This document shows positions 34,434-44,139 of a stretch of 64,000 nt of DNA, piece after piece (positions within the stretch are counted from its first letter, which is position 1; the number at the start of each line of letters is the position of its first letter). Both the position numbers and the translations under genes were made by a program. The DNA comes from Puniceibacterium confluentis (GTDB lineage: Bacteria; Pseudomonadota; Alphaproteobacteria; Rhodobacterales; Rhodobacteraceae), in the NCBI RefSeq assembly GCF_007923445.1, contig NZ_VOJI01000005.1:62001-126000 (forward strand), in the 5' to 3' direction. The notes below the pieces were generated by a model. That model searched no databases. It was given only the letters and a program-made list of their open reading frames with translations, and was not told the origin of the DNA.

Positions 34434-35867
34434 TTACGTGATCTTGGTCAGCAACTCGTCCAGCGACTTCTTGGCGTCACCATAGAACATCCGCGTGTTG
34501 TCCTTGAAGAACAGCGGGTTCTCGATGCCGGAATAGCCGGTGCCCTGCCCGCGCTTGGACACGAACACCTGCTTGGCCTTCCAGCATTCCAGAACCGGCA
34601 TACCCGCGATGGGCGAGTTCGGATCGTCCTGCGCCGCCGGGTTCACGATGTCGTTGGAGCCGATGACAATGGCCACGTCCGTGTCCGGGAAGTCCTCGTT
34701 GATCTCGTCCATTTCCAGAACGATGTCATAGGGCACCTTGGCCTCGGCCAGCAGCACGTTCATGTGCCCCGGCAAACGGCCCGCCACCGGGTGGATGGCA
34801 AAGCGCACGGTCTTGCCCTTGGCGCGCAGGCGTTTGGTCAGTTCAGCGACGTTCTGCTGAGCCTGCGCCACCGCCATGCCGTAGCCCGGGATGATGATGA
34901 CCGAATCCGCCTCGTCCAGCGCGCTTGCCACACCTTCGGCGTCGATGGCGATCTGCTCGCCCTCAACCGCCATCTGCTCGCCCGCCGGGCCGCCAAAGCC
35001 GCCCAGGATGACCGACACGAACGACCGGTTCATCGCCTTGCACATGATGTAGCTCAGGATCGCACCCGAAGAGCCGACCAGCGCACCGACCACGATCAGC
35101 AGATCGTTGCCAAGCGAGAAGCCGATCGCCGCGGCTGCCCAGCCGGAATAGCTGTTGAGCATCGAGACAACCACCGGCATGTCGGCGCCGCCGATGCCCA
35201 TGATCAGGTGGTAGCCGATGAACAGGGCACAGAGCGTCATGATGACCAGCGGGAACAGGCCGCCGGTACTGCAATACCAGATCAGGGTAACGACCGAGAG
35301 CGCTGCCGCACCGATGTTGAGCATGTGGCCGCCCGGCAGCTTGGTCGCCGCCGAGGACACCTTGCCGGCCAGTTTACCATAAGCGATCACCGACCCGGTG
35401 AAGGTCACCGCACCGATGAAGACCCCGAGGAACAGTTCGACCCGCAGGATGTTCACCTCGACCGGCTGCTTGTGCGCCAGCAGGGCGGCGAAACCCTCCA
35501 GCGCTTCGCGCTGTTCGTGTGACATCGCCAGCACCCGGCCCAGTTCGATATGAGCAACGTAGCCCACGAAGACCGCTGCCAGACCCACCAGCGAGTGCAT
35601 TGCCGCCACCAGTTCCGGCATCTGCGTCATCTGCACCTTGGTTGCCAGCTGATAGCCGATTGCACCGCCCAGCGCGACCAGCACCAGCGACGCCAGCCAC
35701 AGCCCGGACCCTGGCCCGATCAGCGTGGCGACCACCGCCAGTGCCATGCCGGTGATGCCGTACCATACCGCCCGCTTGGCGCTTTCCTGCCCCGACAATC
35801 CCCCAAGCGAGAGAATAAAGAGCACCGCCGCGACCACATAGGCCGCCGTTGTAAATCCGAATTCCAT
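34434..35867 (-). CDS. pntB: NAD(P) transhydrogenase subunit beta
   Basis: 477 aa. Proton-translocating transhydrogenase beta subunit: about eight membrane segments in the first 280 residues, then the NADP(H)-binding domain III with [39 protein letters not shown] and [18 protein letters not shown]. It follows pntA by 13 bases. Together they make NADPH from NADH using the proton gradient. The operon ends in the terminator at 34375-34403. Confidence 0.97.
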   Translation of the reverse strand: MEFGFTTAAYVVAAVLFILSLGGLSGQESAKRAVWYGITGMALAVVATLIGPGSGLWLASLVLVALGGAIGYQLATKVQMTQMPELVAAMHSLVGLAAVFVGYVAHIELGRVLAMSHEQREALEGFAALLAHKQPVEVNILRVELFLGVFIGAVTFTGSVIAYGKLAGKVSSAATKLPGGHMLNIGAAALSVVTLIWYCSTGGLFPLVIMTLCALFIGYHLIMGIGGADMPVVVSMLNSYSGWAAAAIGFSLGNDLLIVVGALVGSSGAILSYIMCKAMNRSFVSVILGGFGGPAGEQMAVEGEQIAIDAEGVASALDEADSVIIIPGYGMAVAQAQQNVAELTKRLRAKGKTVRFAIHPVAGRLPGHMNVLLAEAKVPYDIVLEMDEINEDFPDTDVAIVIGSNDIVNPAAQDDPNSPIAGMPVLECWKAKQVFVSKRGQGTGYSGIENPLFFKDNTRMFYGDAKKSLDELLTKIT

Positions 35868-35880
35868 GTGCCTTGCCCCC

Positions 35881-37455
35881 TTACGACTTCTGGAACATGG
35901 CGAGCATGCGCCGTGTCACGAGGAAACCGCCGAATATGTTGATGCCCGCCATGAAGACCGACAGCGCCGCCAGCAGGATCACCAACCAGGACCCCGAGCC
36001 GATCTGCATCAGCGCGCCCAGAATGATGATCGACGAGATCGCGTTGGTCACCGCCATCAGCGGCGTGTGCAGGCTGTGCGCCACACCCCAGATCACCTGG
36101 AAGCCGACAAAGACCGCCAGCACGAAGACGATGAAGTGCTGCATGAAGCTGGCCGGGGCGAACAGGCCCGCGAACAGCACCAGACCGCCGCCGACAGCCA
36201 GCAGCGTGACCTGCGATTTGGTCTGTGCCTTGAAGGCCGCCACTTCGTTGTCGCGCTTTTGCTCGGCGGTCAGTTCCTTGACCTTTTCCTTCGGCTTCTG
36301 CGCCGCGATCGCCTTGACCTTGGGCGGGGGCGGCGGGAACGTCACCTCCTTGGCATGGGCGATGGTGGCGCCACGAATGACGTCATCGTCCATGTTGTGG
36401 TTGACCACACCGTCCTTGCCGGGGGTGAGGTCGGTCATCATGTGGCGGATGTTGGTCGCATACAGCGTCGAGGCCTGCGTCGCCATCCGGCTGGGGAAGT
36501 CGGTATAGCCGATGATGGTCACGCCGTTGTCGGTGACGATCTTCTGATCCATCACCGTCAGCTTGCAGTTGCCGCCCTTTTCCGCCGCCAGGTCGATGAT
36601 CACCGAACCGGGCTTCATCGAGTCGACCATATCCTTGGTCCAAAGCTCGGGGGCTTCGCGGTTGGGGATCAGCGCCGTGGTGATGACGATGTCGATATCG
36701 GGGGCAATTTCGCGGAACTTCTTGAGCTGGGCCGCGGCAAATTCCGGGCTGGAGACCGAGGCGTAACCGCCTGATTCCGCACCATCCTTGGCCTCTTCCT
36801 CAAAGTCGAGAAAGACGAATTCCGCGCCCATCGATTCAACCTGTTCGGCCACTTCGGGACGCACGTCAAAGGCATAGGTGATCGCGCCCAGCGAGGTCGC
36901 GGTACCGATCGCCGCCAGTCCGGCAACCCCGGCGCCGACAACCAGAACCTTGGCCGGGGGCACCTTGCCCGCCGCCGTGATCTGACCGGTGAAGAAGCGG
37001 CCAAAGTTGTTGCCTGCCTCGATCACCGCGCGGTAACCCGCGATATTGGCCATCGAGCTCAGCGCATCCATCTTCTGCGCCCGGCTGATGCGCGGCACCA
37101 TGTCCATGGCGATGACGCTGGCGCCCTTGTCGGCCGCTGCCTGCATCAGCTCGCCGTTCTGGGCCGGCCAGAAGAAGCTGATCAGAAGCTTGCCTGCGGT
37201 GAGGCGCTTGACTTCGGTGTCCGACGGCGGGCGCACCTTGGCAATGATATCCGCTTCTTTCCACAGCGCGGCGGCGGTCTTGATGACCTCTACGCCGGCT
37301 TCGGCATATGCCTCGTCGGTAAAGCCCGCAGCCGCCCCGGCCCCGGTCTCGATGGCACAATCATACCCCAGTTTCTGAAGCATGCGTGCCGAGTCCGGCG
37401 TCATGGCAACCCGTGCCTCGCCCTCGAACACTTCCTTTGGCGTTCCAATTTTCAC
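35881..37455 (-). CDS. pntA: NAD(P) transhydrogenase subunit alpha
   Basis: 524 aa, the long (E. coli-type) form with both the NAD(H)-binding domain I and a membrane part. Domain [49 protein letters not shown], and the Rossmann motif [21 protein letters not shown] basic linker (about 370-410) precedes four hydrophobic segments (e.g. [21 protein letters not shown]). First gene of the pntAB operon. The 445-base region upstream holds its promoter. Confidence 0.97.
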   Translation of the reverse strand: MKIGTPKEVFEGEARVAMTPDSARMLQKLGYDCAIETGAGAAAGFTDEAYAEAGVEVIKTAAALWKEADIIAKVRPPSDTEVKRLTAGKLLISFFWPAQNGELMQAAADKGASVIAMDMVPRISRAQKMDALSSMANIAGYRAVIEAGNNFGRFFTGQITAAGKVPPAKVLVVGAGVAGLAAIGTATSLGAITYAFDVRPEVAEQVESMGAEFVFLDFEEEAKDGAESGGYASVSSPEFAAAQLKKFREIAPDIDIVITTALIPNREAPELWTKDMVDSMKPGSVIIDLAAEKGGNCKLTVMDQKIVTDNGVTIIGYTDFPSRMATQASTLYATNIRHMMTDLTPGKDGVVNHNMDDDVIRGATIAHAKEVTFPPPPPKVKAIAAQKPKEKVKELTAEQKRDNEVAAFKAQTKSQVTLLAVGGGLVLFAGLFAPASFMQHFIVFVLAVFVGFQVIWGVAHSLHTPLMAVTNAISSIIILGALMQIGSGSWLVILLAALSVFMAGINIFGGFLVTRRMLAMFQKS

Positions 37456-37900
37456 GTCTTCGTCCCCTCTTACGTCAGACAGTGCCCAATTACGTCGCGG
37501 CAGCCCAATCCATGATGGGTCTACCGTGCTGACCTAGCTCAGACAAGCTTGCTTGCGGTTGTAGACCATAGACGGCAACAAACTTAAAGCCACATAGACA
37601 TATGTTGCGCGTGCGGGTCGCCCGCCGCAATTTACTTACCCCACCCTCTTCCGGATTTCCGAAAGGAAACGTTACAATTTGCTGCCTTGCCCGGTGGTCC
37701 GGATCCCTTCGCGCCAATTTGCCGCATCAGGCCAAAGGCGCAACGTCGCCGACTCGGTTCCGGACCTGCGGCAACACACCGGAACGTCGGCGCAGGGGAA
37801 TCAGATGCGGTGCACCCTCACCCGCCAGCAGTCGGTGCCGAGCCCACCTTGCCACCGCAGCAGACTGGGCTAACCTGTCCAAAAATCGGGGAGAGTTCGG
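37456..37900. promoter_or_regulatory. Gene-free region between pntA and the SDR gene
   Basis: 445 bases between divergent genes. I find no convincing ORF and no RNA gene. It is AT-richer than average around 37560-37690, so promoters for both directions are expected there. No clear operator or riboswitch fold was recognised. Confidence 0.45.
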
Positions 37901-38656
37901 ATGAATATTGCGGGGAAACATGCGCTTGTGACCGGAGGCGGCACCGGAATCGGCCTTGCCATCGCCCGCGCACTGGCCGCCGAAGGCGCATTGGTGACGG
38001 TCACCGGTCGCCGCCAGTCAAAACTTGACGAGGCCGCACAGACAGAGGGTCTCTTTGGGCAGGTCATTGACGTCATGGACGAAAGGTCTGTCGTGGACGG
38101 GATTGCCTCGGCCGTTGCGGCGCGCGGTCCGGTGCAGATCTGCGTGCCCAATGCCGGAATCGCCGAAGGCCGCCCGCTGCACAAGACCGACATGGATTTC
38201 TGGCGCACGATGATGGCGACCAATCTGGACGGCGCCTTCCTGACGATCCGCGAATCCCTGACCTCGATGCGGGAAACGGACTGGGGGCGGGTCATTGCCA
38301 TTTCCTCGATTGCCGGGGTCAAGGGACTGCGCGGCGCGCCGTGTTACTCGGCTTCGAAACACGGGCTGATCGGCCTGATCAAGGGTCTCGCTGCTGACTA
38401 TCTTGGCAAGCCCTACACCTTCAACGCGCTCTGCCCCGCCTATGTCGATACCGACATCGTGCCGCAGAACATCGCGCGGATCATGCAGCGTACCGGCATG
38501 TCCGAAGACGAGGCCCATGCGGTGATGGACGGCGCCAACCCGCATGGACGCCTCATCGCCCCGCAGGAGGTGGCTGAAGCCGCCCTTTGGCTCTGCGGCG
38601 CGCATTCCGGCAGCATCAACGGCCAGGCCATCCAGATCGCAGGGGGTGAGATGTGA
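37901..38656 (+). CDS. Short-chain dehydrogenase/reductase
   Basis: 251 aa, a classical SDR: TGGGTGIG cofactor motif (11-18), NAG (84-86), catalytic Ser136, Tyr149 and Lys153 in YSASK, and the family-typical NALCPAYVDTDI. It resembles 3-hydroxybutyrate dehydrogenase-like SDRs. The ATG follows a 'ggggagagttcgg' leader. Its stop overlaps the kynureninase GTG start, so the two are co-translated; whether it acts in tryptophan/kynurenine catabolism is unknown. Confidence 0.9.
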   Translation: MNIAGKHALVTGGGTGIGLAIARALAAEGALVTVTGRRQSKLDEAAQTEGLFGQVIDVMDERSVVDGIASAVAARGPVQICVPNAGIAEGRPLHKTDMDFWRTMMATNLDGAFLTIRESLTSMRETDWGRVIAISSIAGVKGLRGAPCYSASKHGLIGLIKGLAADYLGKPYTFNALCPAYVDTDIVPQNIARIMQRTGMSEDEAHAVMDGANPHGRLIAPQEVAEAALWLCGAHSGSINGQAIQIAGGEM

Positions 38657-39846
38657 CCGACTTCGACTGGACCCGCGATCAGTTTCACATCCCCCAGGGG
38701 CTCATTTACCTTGACGGCAATTCGCTCGGACCGCTGCCAAAGATGGCCCCGGCCCGGATGATGCAGATGATGGAACAGGAATGGGGTGAACAGCTGATCA
38801 CCGGCTGGAATGCCAGCGGCTGGATGGCGCAGCCCACCCGCGTCGGCGACCGCATCGCCCGGCTGATCGGCGCAGAGCAGGGCCATGTGGTGATGGGCGA
38901 CACCCTGTCGATCAAGGTGTTCCAGGCCCTCGCCGCCGCCCTTGCCCTCAATCCGGACCGCCGGGTGATCCTGTCGGACAGTTCCAACTTTCCCTCGGAT
39001 CTCTACATGGCCGAAGGCCTCATACAGCTGCTTGGAGACGGTTTTGAACTGCGTGTCGTCGCTCCCGAAGAGGTCGAGGCGGCGATCACCCCGGAGATCG
39101 CGGTGACCCTGCTCACCGAAGTCGGCTACACCACCGGTCGCCGACACGACATGGCAGGGCTGACAGCGAAAGCGCATGACAACGGGGTGATCACGGTCTG
39201 GGATCTGGCGCATTCGGCCGGCGCCATTCCGGTGGACCTGATGCGTGCGGGGGCGGATTTTGCCGTTGGCTGCACCTACAAGTACCTCAATGGCGGCCCC
39301 GGCGCGCCGGCCTTCATCTATGTCGCCCCGCGCCATGCAGATGCGGCGCAACCCGCCCTCGCGGGCTGGATGGGGCATGCCCGCCCCTTTGCGTTCGAAC
39401 AGGGCTATGACGCCGGGAACGGGATCCAGCGGATGCGCGTCGGGACGCCGCCGGTGCTGGCCATGACCGCGCTCGACGTGGCGCTGGATGTCTGGGACCG
39501 GGTCGAGATGGCCGACGTCCGCGCCCGTTCGGTCGAACTCTGTGAACGCTTTATCGCCGGAGTCGAGCAGAACTGTCCGCAGCTGAGCCTGCATTCGCCG
39601 CGCGACCCTGACCTGCGCGGCTCGCAGGTGTCGTTCCGTTTCGAGCACGGCTATGCGGTGATGCAGGCACTGATCGCCGACGGGGTGATTGGCGATTTTC
39701 GCGCACCGGACGTGATGCGGTTCGGCTTTGCGCCGCTCTACGTCAACGAACGCGACGTGGACGAAGCCATCGGCATCCTGACCCGCATCTTGCGCGGCGC
39801 CCTGTGGGACCGTCCCGAGTTTCTTGAACGCAAGGCGGTGACCTGA
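38653..39846 (+). CDS. kynU: Kynureninase
   Basis: 397 aa. PLP enzyme cleaving kynurenine to anthranilate and alanine. Evidence: LDGNSLGPLPK at the N-terminus, DLAHSAGAIPVDL (Asp184 contacting PLP) and CTYKYLNGGPGAPAF (Lys210, the Schiff-base lysine). The start is GTG in a GTGA overlap with the SDR stop (38653-38656). No kynA or kynB is in the window. Confidence 0.95.
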   Translation: MTDFDWTRDQFHIPQGLIYLDGNSLGPLPKMAPARMMQMMEQEWGEQLITGWNASGWMAQPTRVGDRIARLIGAEQGHVVMGDTLSIKVFQALAAALALNPDRRVILSDSSNFPSDLYMAEGLIQLLGDGFELRVVAPEEVEAAITPEIAVTLLTEVGYTTGRRHDMAGLTAKAHDNGVITVWDLAHSAGAIPVDLMRAGADFAVGCTYKYLNGGPGAPAFIYVAPRHADAAQPALAGWMGHARPFAFEQGYDAGNGIQRMRVGTPPVLAMTALDVALDVWDRVEMADVRARSVELCERFIAGVEQNCPQLSLHSPRDPDLRGSQVSFRFEHGYAVMQALIADGVIGDFRAPDVMRFGFAPLYVNERDVDEAIGILTRILRGALWDRPEFLERKAVT

Positions 39847-40007
39847 CGGCGGCGAATTGATGATCAGGCGGGCTTGTCAGCCAGGCGTGCTCGGCGTGCC
39901 ATAAAGCATGTCTGAACGGCATCGGAGGCGACGCCGCGGCCAATCCGGAGCGAAAACAGAGCGAAACCAAGGGTTTTACAGCAACACTTCAGGTATTCGC
40001 CGCAAAT

Positions 40008-40063
40008 TTTCCGCACTTTCCGCGAACCAAAGCCATCAGATTACTGTACCGTTTCCGGAAACG
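40008..40063. promoter_or_regulatory. Palindrome and TTTCCG repeats before the RTX-Hint gene
   Basis: The 14-base perfect palindrome CGTTTCCGGAAACG is at 40050-40063, 71 bases before the RTX-Hint start. TTTCCGC also occurs at 40008 and 40017 (a 9-base period), so the half-site appears three times. It looks like an operator or activator site for the gene downstream. No other part of the 287-base gap 39847-40133 shows a gene. Confidence 0.5.
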
Positions 40064-40133
40064 ATGCGGCTGGCCCACGTCAACTTTTGCCGGGCACAAG
40101 CACGCATTGCCATAAAAAAGAGCGGTCCGAGCA

Positions 40134-42758
40134 ATGCCCATCTATTCTGTCAGTTTCTACCTCGCCAATCCGGCCTCCATTTTCTCGACCGCAATAGGCA
40201 GTCAGTTTACCTGGACCGGACCTGGCACCGCAGCGGGCACAGCCGTGATCACGGACAACGAACCGGGCATTCAGGGCACGACTCTGGATGACGACAGCCG
40301 CGGCCGCGAATCCGCAACCGCGAGCGTCTCGATCCCGGGCGCGTCCTCTGCGCTCAGCGATGTGGATGCTGAAATTGTCTGGACCGTCACCGACGATGTC
40401 ACCGGCCGCACCTTCGAAGTGATCCAGTTCGACGTCGAGAACGGGGCGGCTGCGGGGCTGTACACCCTGTCCGAAGTGCCGCTGATTTCCGGGCGCAGCT
40501 ATACCGTCAACGCCTACAACACCAACGCCGATGTCACCCGCGGCGATATCGCCTTCAGCCAGACCGACTATGTGGTCGCCAATAATGTCGTCGACGGCAC
40601 GGCCGGCAATGATTCGATCGACCCGAATTACTATGACGCGCAGAACGAATTCGTCGACGATAACCCCGCCGCCCCGAACGACAGCATCGCGGCGGGCGCG
40701 GGCAACGACACGGCCATCGGCGGCGTCGGCAATGACACCCTGGATGGCGGCACCGGCGACGATCTGCTTTACGGCGACTATGGCAGCTACACGCCGCCCC
40801 CGATCGAGGAATCCCTGAACTGGAACCTGCAGGGCGCCAACGGCACCAACCTTGCGGCCGGCTTCACCCAGGACACCGGTACCATCGACGTCAGCGTGTC
40901 GTTTGCCAACACCGGCAACAACAACCCGATCTTTCGGGTCGACACAGACGATCCGCAATATGTCGCCCCCGGCGAACCCTATGCCACAAACTCTTCGCTG
41001 TACCTCTTTGGCAATGGCGACGGCGCCACCTCGATCACCACCATCGGCTTTGCGCCCAGCGCCGGAGCCTCGGTTTCCGGCGCGGTGGAAAACGTCCGCT
41101 TCCGCATCAACGACATCGACTGGGGTTCGGGGAACCATACCGATATCGTCACTGTCAACGCCTTTGACGCCGACGGCAATCCGGTCACCGTCACCATCAC
41201 GCCGGGCGCCGGGGACACCTATTCCGGCAACACCATCACGGCCGGGACAACCGCCGAAACCGCGGCGCAGGCGGGCGGTTCGGCCCTGATCGAAATTGCC
41301 GGACCGGTCTCTTCGATCACCATCAACTATGTCAACGGTCAGGGCGGGACTCAGGCAATCTGGGTCACCGATCTGTATTACGATGCTGTTCCGGTCGCCG
41401 AAGGCAATGATCTGCTGCGCGGCGGTGACGGCAACGACACGTTGTTCGGCGAGGCGGGCAACGACACGCTGGAAGGCGGCGCAGGCAATGACAGCCTGAA
41501 TGGCGGCCCCGGCAACGACAGCCTTGACGGCGGCGCGGGCAACGACACGCTGGCCGGCGGTGCCGGGGCCGACACTCTGACCGGCGGCACCGGCATGGAC
41601 TTTGCCGACTACTCCGCTTCGGGCGCCGGTGTTTCGGTAAACCTTGCGACGAACAGCTTTTCCGGCGGTGACGCGGCGGGCGATGTGCACGGCGGCGGTG
41701 TCGAAGGGATCATCGGCTCGGCGTTTGATGACAGTCTGACCGGGGACGACGGTCTGGTGCCCGGCTTGACCAACGTCATATATGGCGGCGCGGGCAACGA
41801 TACGATCGACGGCGGCGGCGGCGACGATTTCCTCTACGGCGGCATCGGCGACGACGTGATCTACGGCGGCACGGGTGCGGACGAGATGCTGGGCGGCGCG
41901 GGCAACGACACGCTCTACGTCGGCCAGGGCGATTCCGCCGCTGGCGGTGACGGCGACGATGTCTTTACCCTGGTCGACCTTTCCGAGTTCGGCACCACCG
42001 GCATCAAGATCGACGGCGGCACCGCGACGCAGACCCTGGGTGACGTGCTCAACCTCAATGGGCTGGCAGACCGCACCACCCTGACAATGGTCGATCAGGG
42101 CGGAGGCGAGTTCAGCGGCACGATCCAGATGCTGGACGGGACGCTGGTAACCTTCTCCAACATCGACTCCGTCATCTGCTTCACGCCGGGCACAGAGATC
42201 CTCACCGACACCGGCCCCCGGCCGGTGCAGGACCTGCGTCGCGGTGATCTGCTGGTCACACGTGATGACGGCCTGCAACCTTTGCGCTGGATCGGCGCCC
42301 GCCGGATCGCCGCCTTTGGCCAGGTTGCCCCGGTGCGCATCGCCCCCGGTGTGCTGCCGGGCTGCACACGGCCGCTGCTGGTTTCCCCCCAGCACCGGCT
42401 GCTGTACCAGGGCTATCGCGCGGAGCTGATGTTCGGAGCGAACGAGGTGCTGGTGTCCGCCCGTCACCTGCTCAACGGCACCGATGTCGTTCAGGTGCCC
42501 GGCGGCGAGGTCACCTATATCCACCTGCTGATGGACCGCCATCAGGTGATCTATGCCAACGGGGCCGCGACCGAAAGCTTTCACCCCGGACCCACCGGGC
42601 TTGCAAGCCTCAGCGCGGCGGCACGCGAAGATCTGTTCCGGTCACTGCCCGATCTGCGGGCGCATCCTGAAAGCTACGGCGCCACCGCGCGCCGCTGTCT
42701 CAAGCAGCACGAAACGGTGTCGCTGATGACCGCCCTGGCACCGCATCTGGCCGCATGA
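40134..42758 (+). CDS. RTX repeat protein with C-terminal Hint domain
   Basis: 874 aa, no Sec signal; probably a type I secreted, calcium-binding protein. Glycine-rich RTX nonapeptides occur in three blocks: about 186-216, 423-489 ([20 protein letters not shown]...) and 549-609. Between the first and second lies a beta-rich domain. The C-terminus (from Cys682 in [10 protein letters not shown]) is a Hint_2 (hedgehog/intein-type) domain with PQHRLL (His754) and [11 protein letters not shown]. Hint domains self-cleave or rearrange a peptide bond. No T1SS genes are in the window. Surface or extracellular role inferred. Confidence 0.9.
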   Translation: MPIYSVSFYLANPASIFSTAIGSQFTWTGPGTAAGTAVITDNEPGIQGTTLDDDSRGRESATASVSIPGASSALSDVDAEIVWTVTDDVTGRTFEVIQFDVENGAAAGLYTLSEVPLISGRSYTVNAYNTNADVTRGDIAFSQTDYVVANNVVDGTAGNDSIDPNYYDAQNEFVDDNPAAPNDSIAAGAGNDTAIGGVGNDTLDGGTGDDLLYGDYGSYTPPPIEESLNWNLQGANGTNLAAGFTQDTGTIDVSVSFANTGNNNPIFRVDTDDPQYVAPGEPYATNSSLYLFGNGDGATSITTIGFAPSAGASVSGAVENVRFRINDIDWGSGNHTDIVTVNAFDADGNPVTVTITPGAGDTYSGNTITAGTTAETAAQAGGSALIEIAGPVSSITINYVNGQGGTQAIWVTDLYYDAVPVAEGNDLLRGGDGNDTLFGEAGNDTLEGGAGNDSLNGGPGNDSLDGGAGNDTLAGGAGADTLTGGTGMDFADYSASGAGVSVNLATNSFSGGDAAGDVHGGGVEGIIGSAFDDSLTGDDGLVPGLTNVIYGGAGNDTIDGGGGDDFLYGGIGDDVIYGGTGADEMLGGAGNDTLYVGQGDSAAGGDGDDVFTLVDLSEFGTTGIKIDGGTATQTLGDVLNLNGLADRTTLTMVDQGGGEFSGTIQMLDGTLVTFSNIDSVICFTPGTEILTDTGPRPVQDLRRGDLLVTRDDGLQPLRWIGARRIAAFGQVAPVRIAPGVLPGCTRPLLVSPQHRLLYQGYRAELMFGANEVLVSARHLLNGTDVVQVPGGEVTYIHLLMDRHQVIYANGAATESFHPGPTGLASLSAAAREDLFRSLPDLRAHPESYGATARRCLKQHETVSLMTALAPHLAA

Positions 42759-42766
42759 TCCGTTTC

Positions 42767-43543
42767 TCAGGCCGACCTGCGGCCCGGGATGGTCTGTGAC
42801 GCCGCCCAACCGCGCACCGCGTCGCCAAAGGCGGTGAAAAGCGGCCGCGAGACCGGATCGTTGGCGGCATCCCATTCGGGATGCCACTGTACCGACAATG
42901 TAAAGCCGGGCGCGCCGTCGATATAGGTCGCTTCCGGGGTACCGTCCGGCGCATGTCCGTCGACCACGATCCGTGCCCCGGGACGCTTGATGCCCTGCCC
43001 GTGCAGGGTGTTGGTCATCACCTCGCGGGCGCCCAGAAGCCGTGCAAAGGGGCCGCCTTCCGAAAACGTCACCACATGGCGCAACGCAAACTTCTCCTCC
43101 AGCGTCCCATCCGGTGGCATCCGGTGATTGAGCCGACCCGGAAGTTCCCGTATCTCGGGGTAGAGTGACCCGCCCATCGCCACATTGACCTCCTGAAAGC
43201 CCCGGCAAATGCCCAGGAACGGCTGGCCGCGCTCGACGCAGGCCCGTACCAGCGGCAGCACGATGGCATCGCGGGCGCGATCAAAGGCGCCATGTGCTTC
43301 GGTCACCTCTTCGCCGTATTCCTCGGGGTGCACATTCGGCCGCCCGCCGGTCAGCACAAAGCCGTCGCAGGCCTCCAGCAACTCCGCGACCGACATGAAC
43401 CGCGGATCGGCCGGAATCAGCAGCGGCACGCAATCCGCAACGCATGCCACCGCCTCCGAATTCATCGACCCGCCGGCATGCGCCGGGTACTGGTCGTTCA
43501 GCAGATGCTGATTGCCAATGATTCCAACGATCGGACGGCTCAT
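42767..43543 (-). CDS. Gamma-glutamyl-GABA hydrolase-like GATase1 protein
   Basis: 258 aa, class I glutamine amidotransferase fold of the PuuD/peptidase C26 type. The nucleophile elbow is GICRGFQEVN (Cys113) and the catalytic His221-Glu223 are in VQWHPEWD. It hydrolyses gamma-glutamyl amide bonds such as gamma-glutamyl-GABA. It converges on the RTX-Hint gene (8 bases apart) and lies downstream of the glc genes. Exact substrate uncertain. Confidence 0.92.
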   Translation of the reverse strand: MSRPIVGIIGNQHLLNDQYPAHAGGSMNSEAVACVADCVPLLIPADPRFMSVAELLEACDGFVLTGGRPNVHPEEYGEEVTEAHGAFDRARDAIVLPLVRACVERGQPFLGICRGFQEVNVAMGGSLYPEIRELPGRLNHRMPPDGTLEEKFALRHVVTFSEGGPFARLLGAREVMTNTLHGQGIKRPGARIVVDGHAPDGTPEATYIDGAPGFTLSVQWHPEWDAANDPVSRPLFTAFGDAVRGWAASQTIPGRRSA

Positions 43544-43610
43544 GATGCCCTCTTCAGGAAAGTCCTCTGCACACTACATAAGCGACCCTGAAGGATTGGA
43601 AAAGCCCGGC

Positions 43611-44039
43611 TCAGATTTCCGCGCTCAGCCCCGCCGCTTCGATGCCCGTTTTGGCGGCAGATGCATCGTTATCAGACGAATCGCCGGTCACTCCCACGGC
43701 CCCCAGCACGGCGCCCTTGGCGTCGCGCACCAGCACCCCGCCGGGGACCGGGATCATCTGTCCCCCAAAGGCGGCTCCGGCCGCTGCGATGAAATAGGCC
43801 TGTGCTTCGGCACGCTTCATCTGCGCGGTGCCTGCCATGCCCAGCATGACCGACCCATAGGCCTTGCCCTGCGCAATCAGGAACCGCCCCGGGCTCGCCC
43901 CGTCCTCGCGTTCAAAGGCAATCAGGTGCCCGCCAGCGTCCAGCACCACCACCGACAGCGGGTTCATCCCTTCCGCCTTGCCGTGATCCAGCGCCTTGCG
44001 AATGATCGTCCGCGCCCGTCTCAGTGAAATCGCTGCCAT
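43611..44039 (-). CDS. GlcG/HbpS family heme-binding-like protein
   Basis: 142 aa from MAAISLRRAR. Typical GlcG/HbpS stretch: PLSVVVLDAGGHLIAFEREDGA and GGVLVRDAKGAVLGAVGVTGDSSDNDASAA. Such proteins sit in glycolate operons (glcDEFGB in E. coli); their role is unclear, with heme binding shown for HbpS. A TTG start at 44075 is possible but ATG 44039 matches the family N-terminus better. It follows malate synthase by about 100 bases on the same strand, matching the glcB-glcG pairing. Confidence 0.85.
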   Translation of the reverse strand: MAAISLRRARTIIRKALDHGKAEGMNPLSVVVLDAGGHLIAFEREDGASPGRFLIAQGKAYGSVMLGMAGTAQMKRAEAQAYFIAAAGAAFGGQMIPVPGGVLVRDAKGAVLGAVGVTGDSSDNDASAAKTGIEAAGLSAEI

Positions 44040-44139
44040 CTCTGCTCTCTCTCTTTCCAGCTTCTCTGTGTTCAAAAATCCTCGGGGGAGTGTGAGGGGG
44101 CGGACAGCCCCCTCATCCCTCTGACAAACCGGCCCGCTG

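Noticed and set aside
40080-42584. Long minus-strand open frame opposite the RTX-Hint gene
   Set aside because: The plus strand codes an RTX and Hint protein with clear motifs. The antisense frame is a by-product of the repetitive, GC-rich codons.
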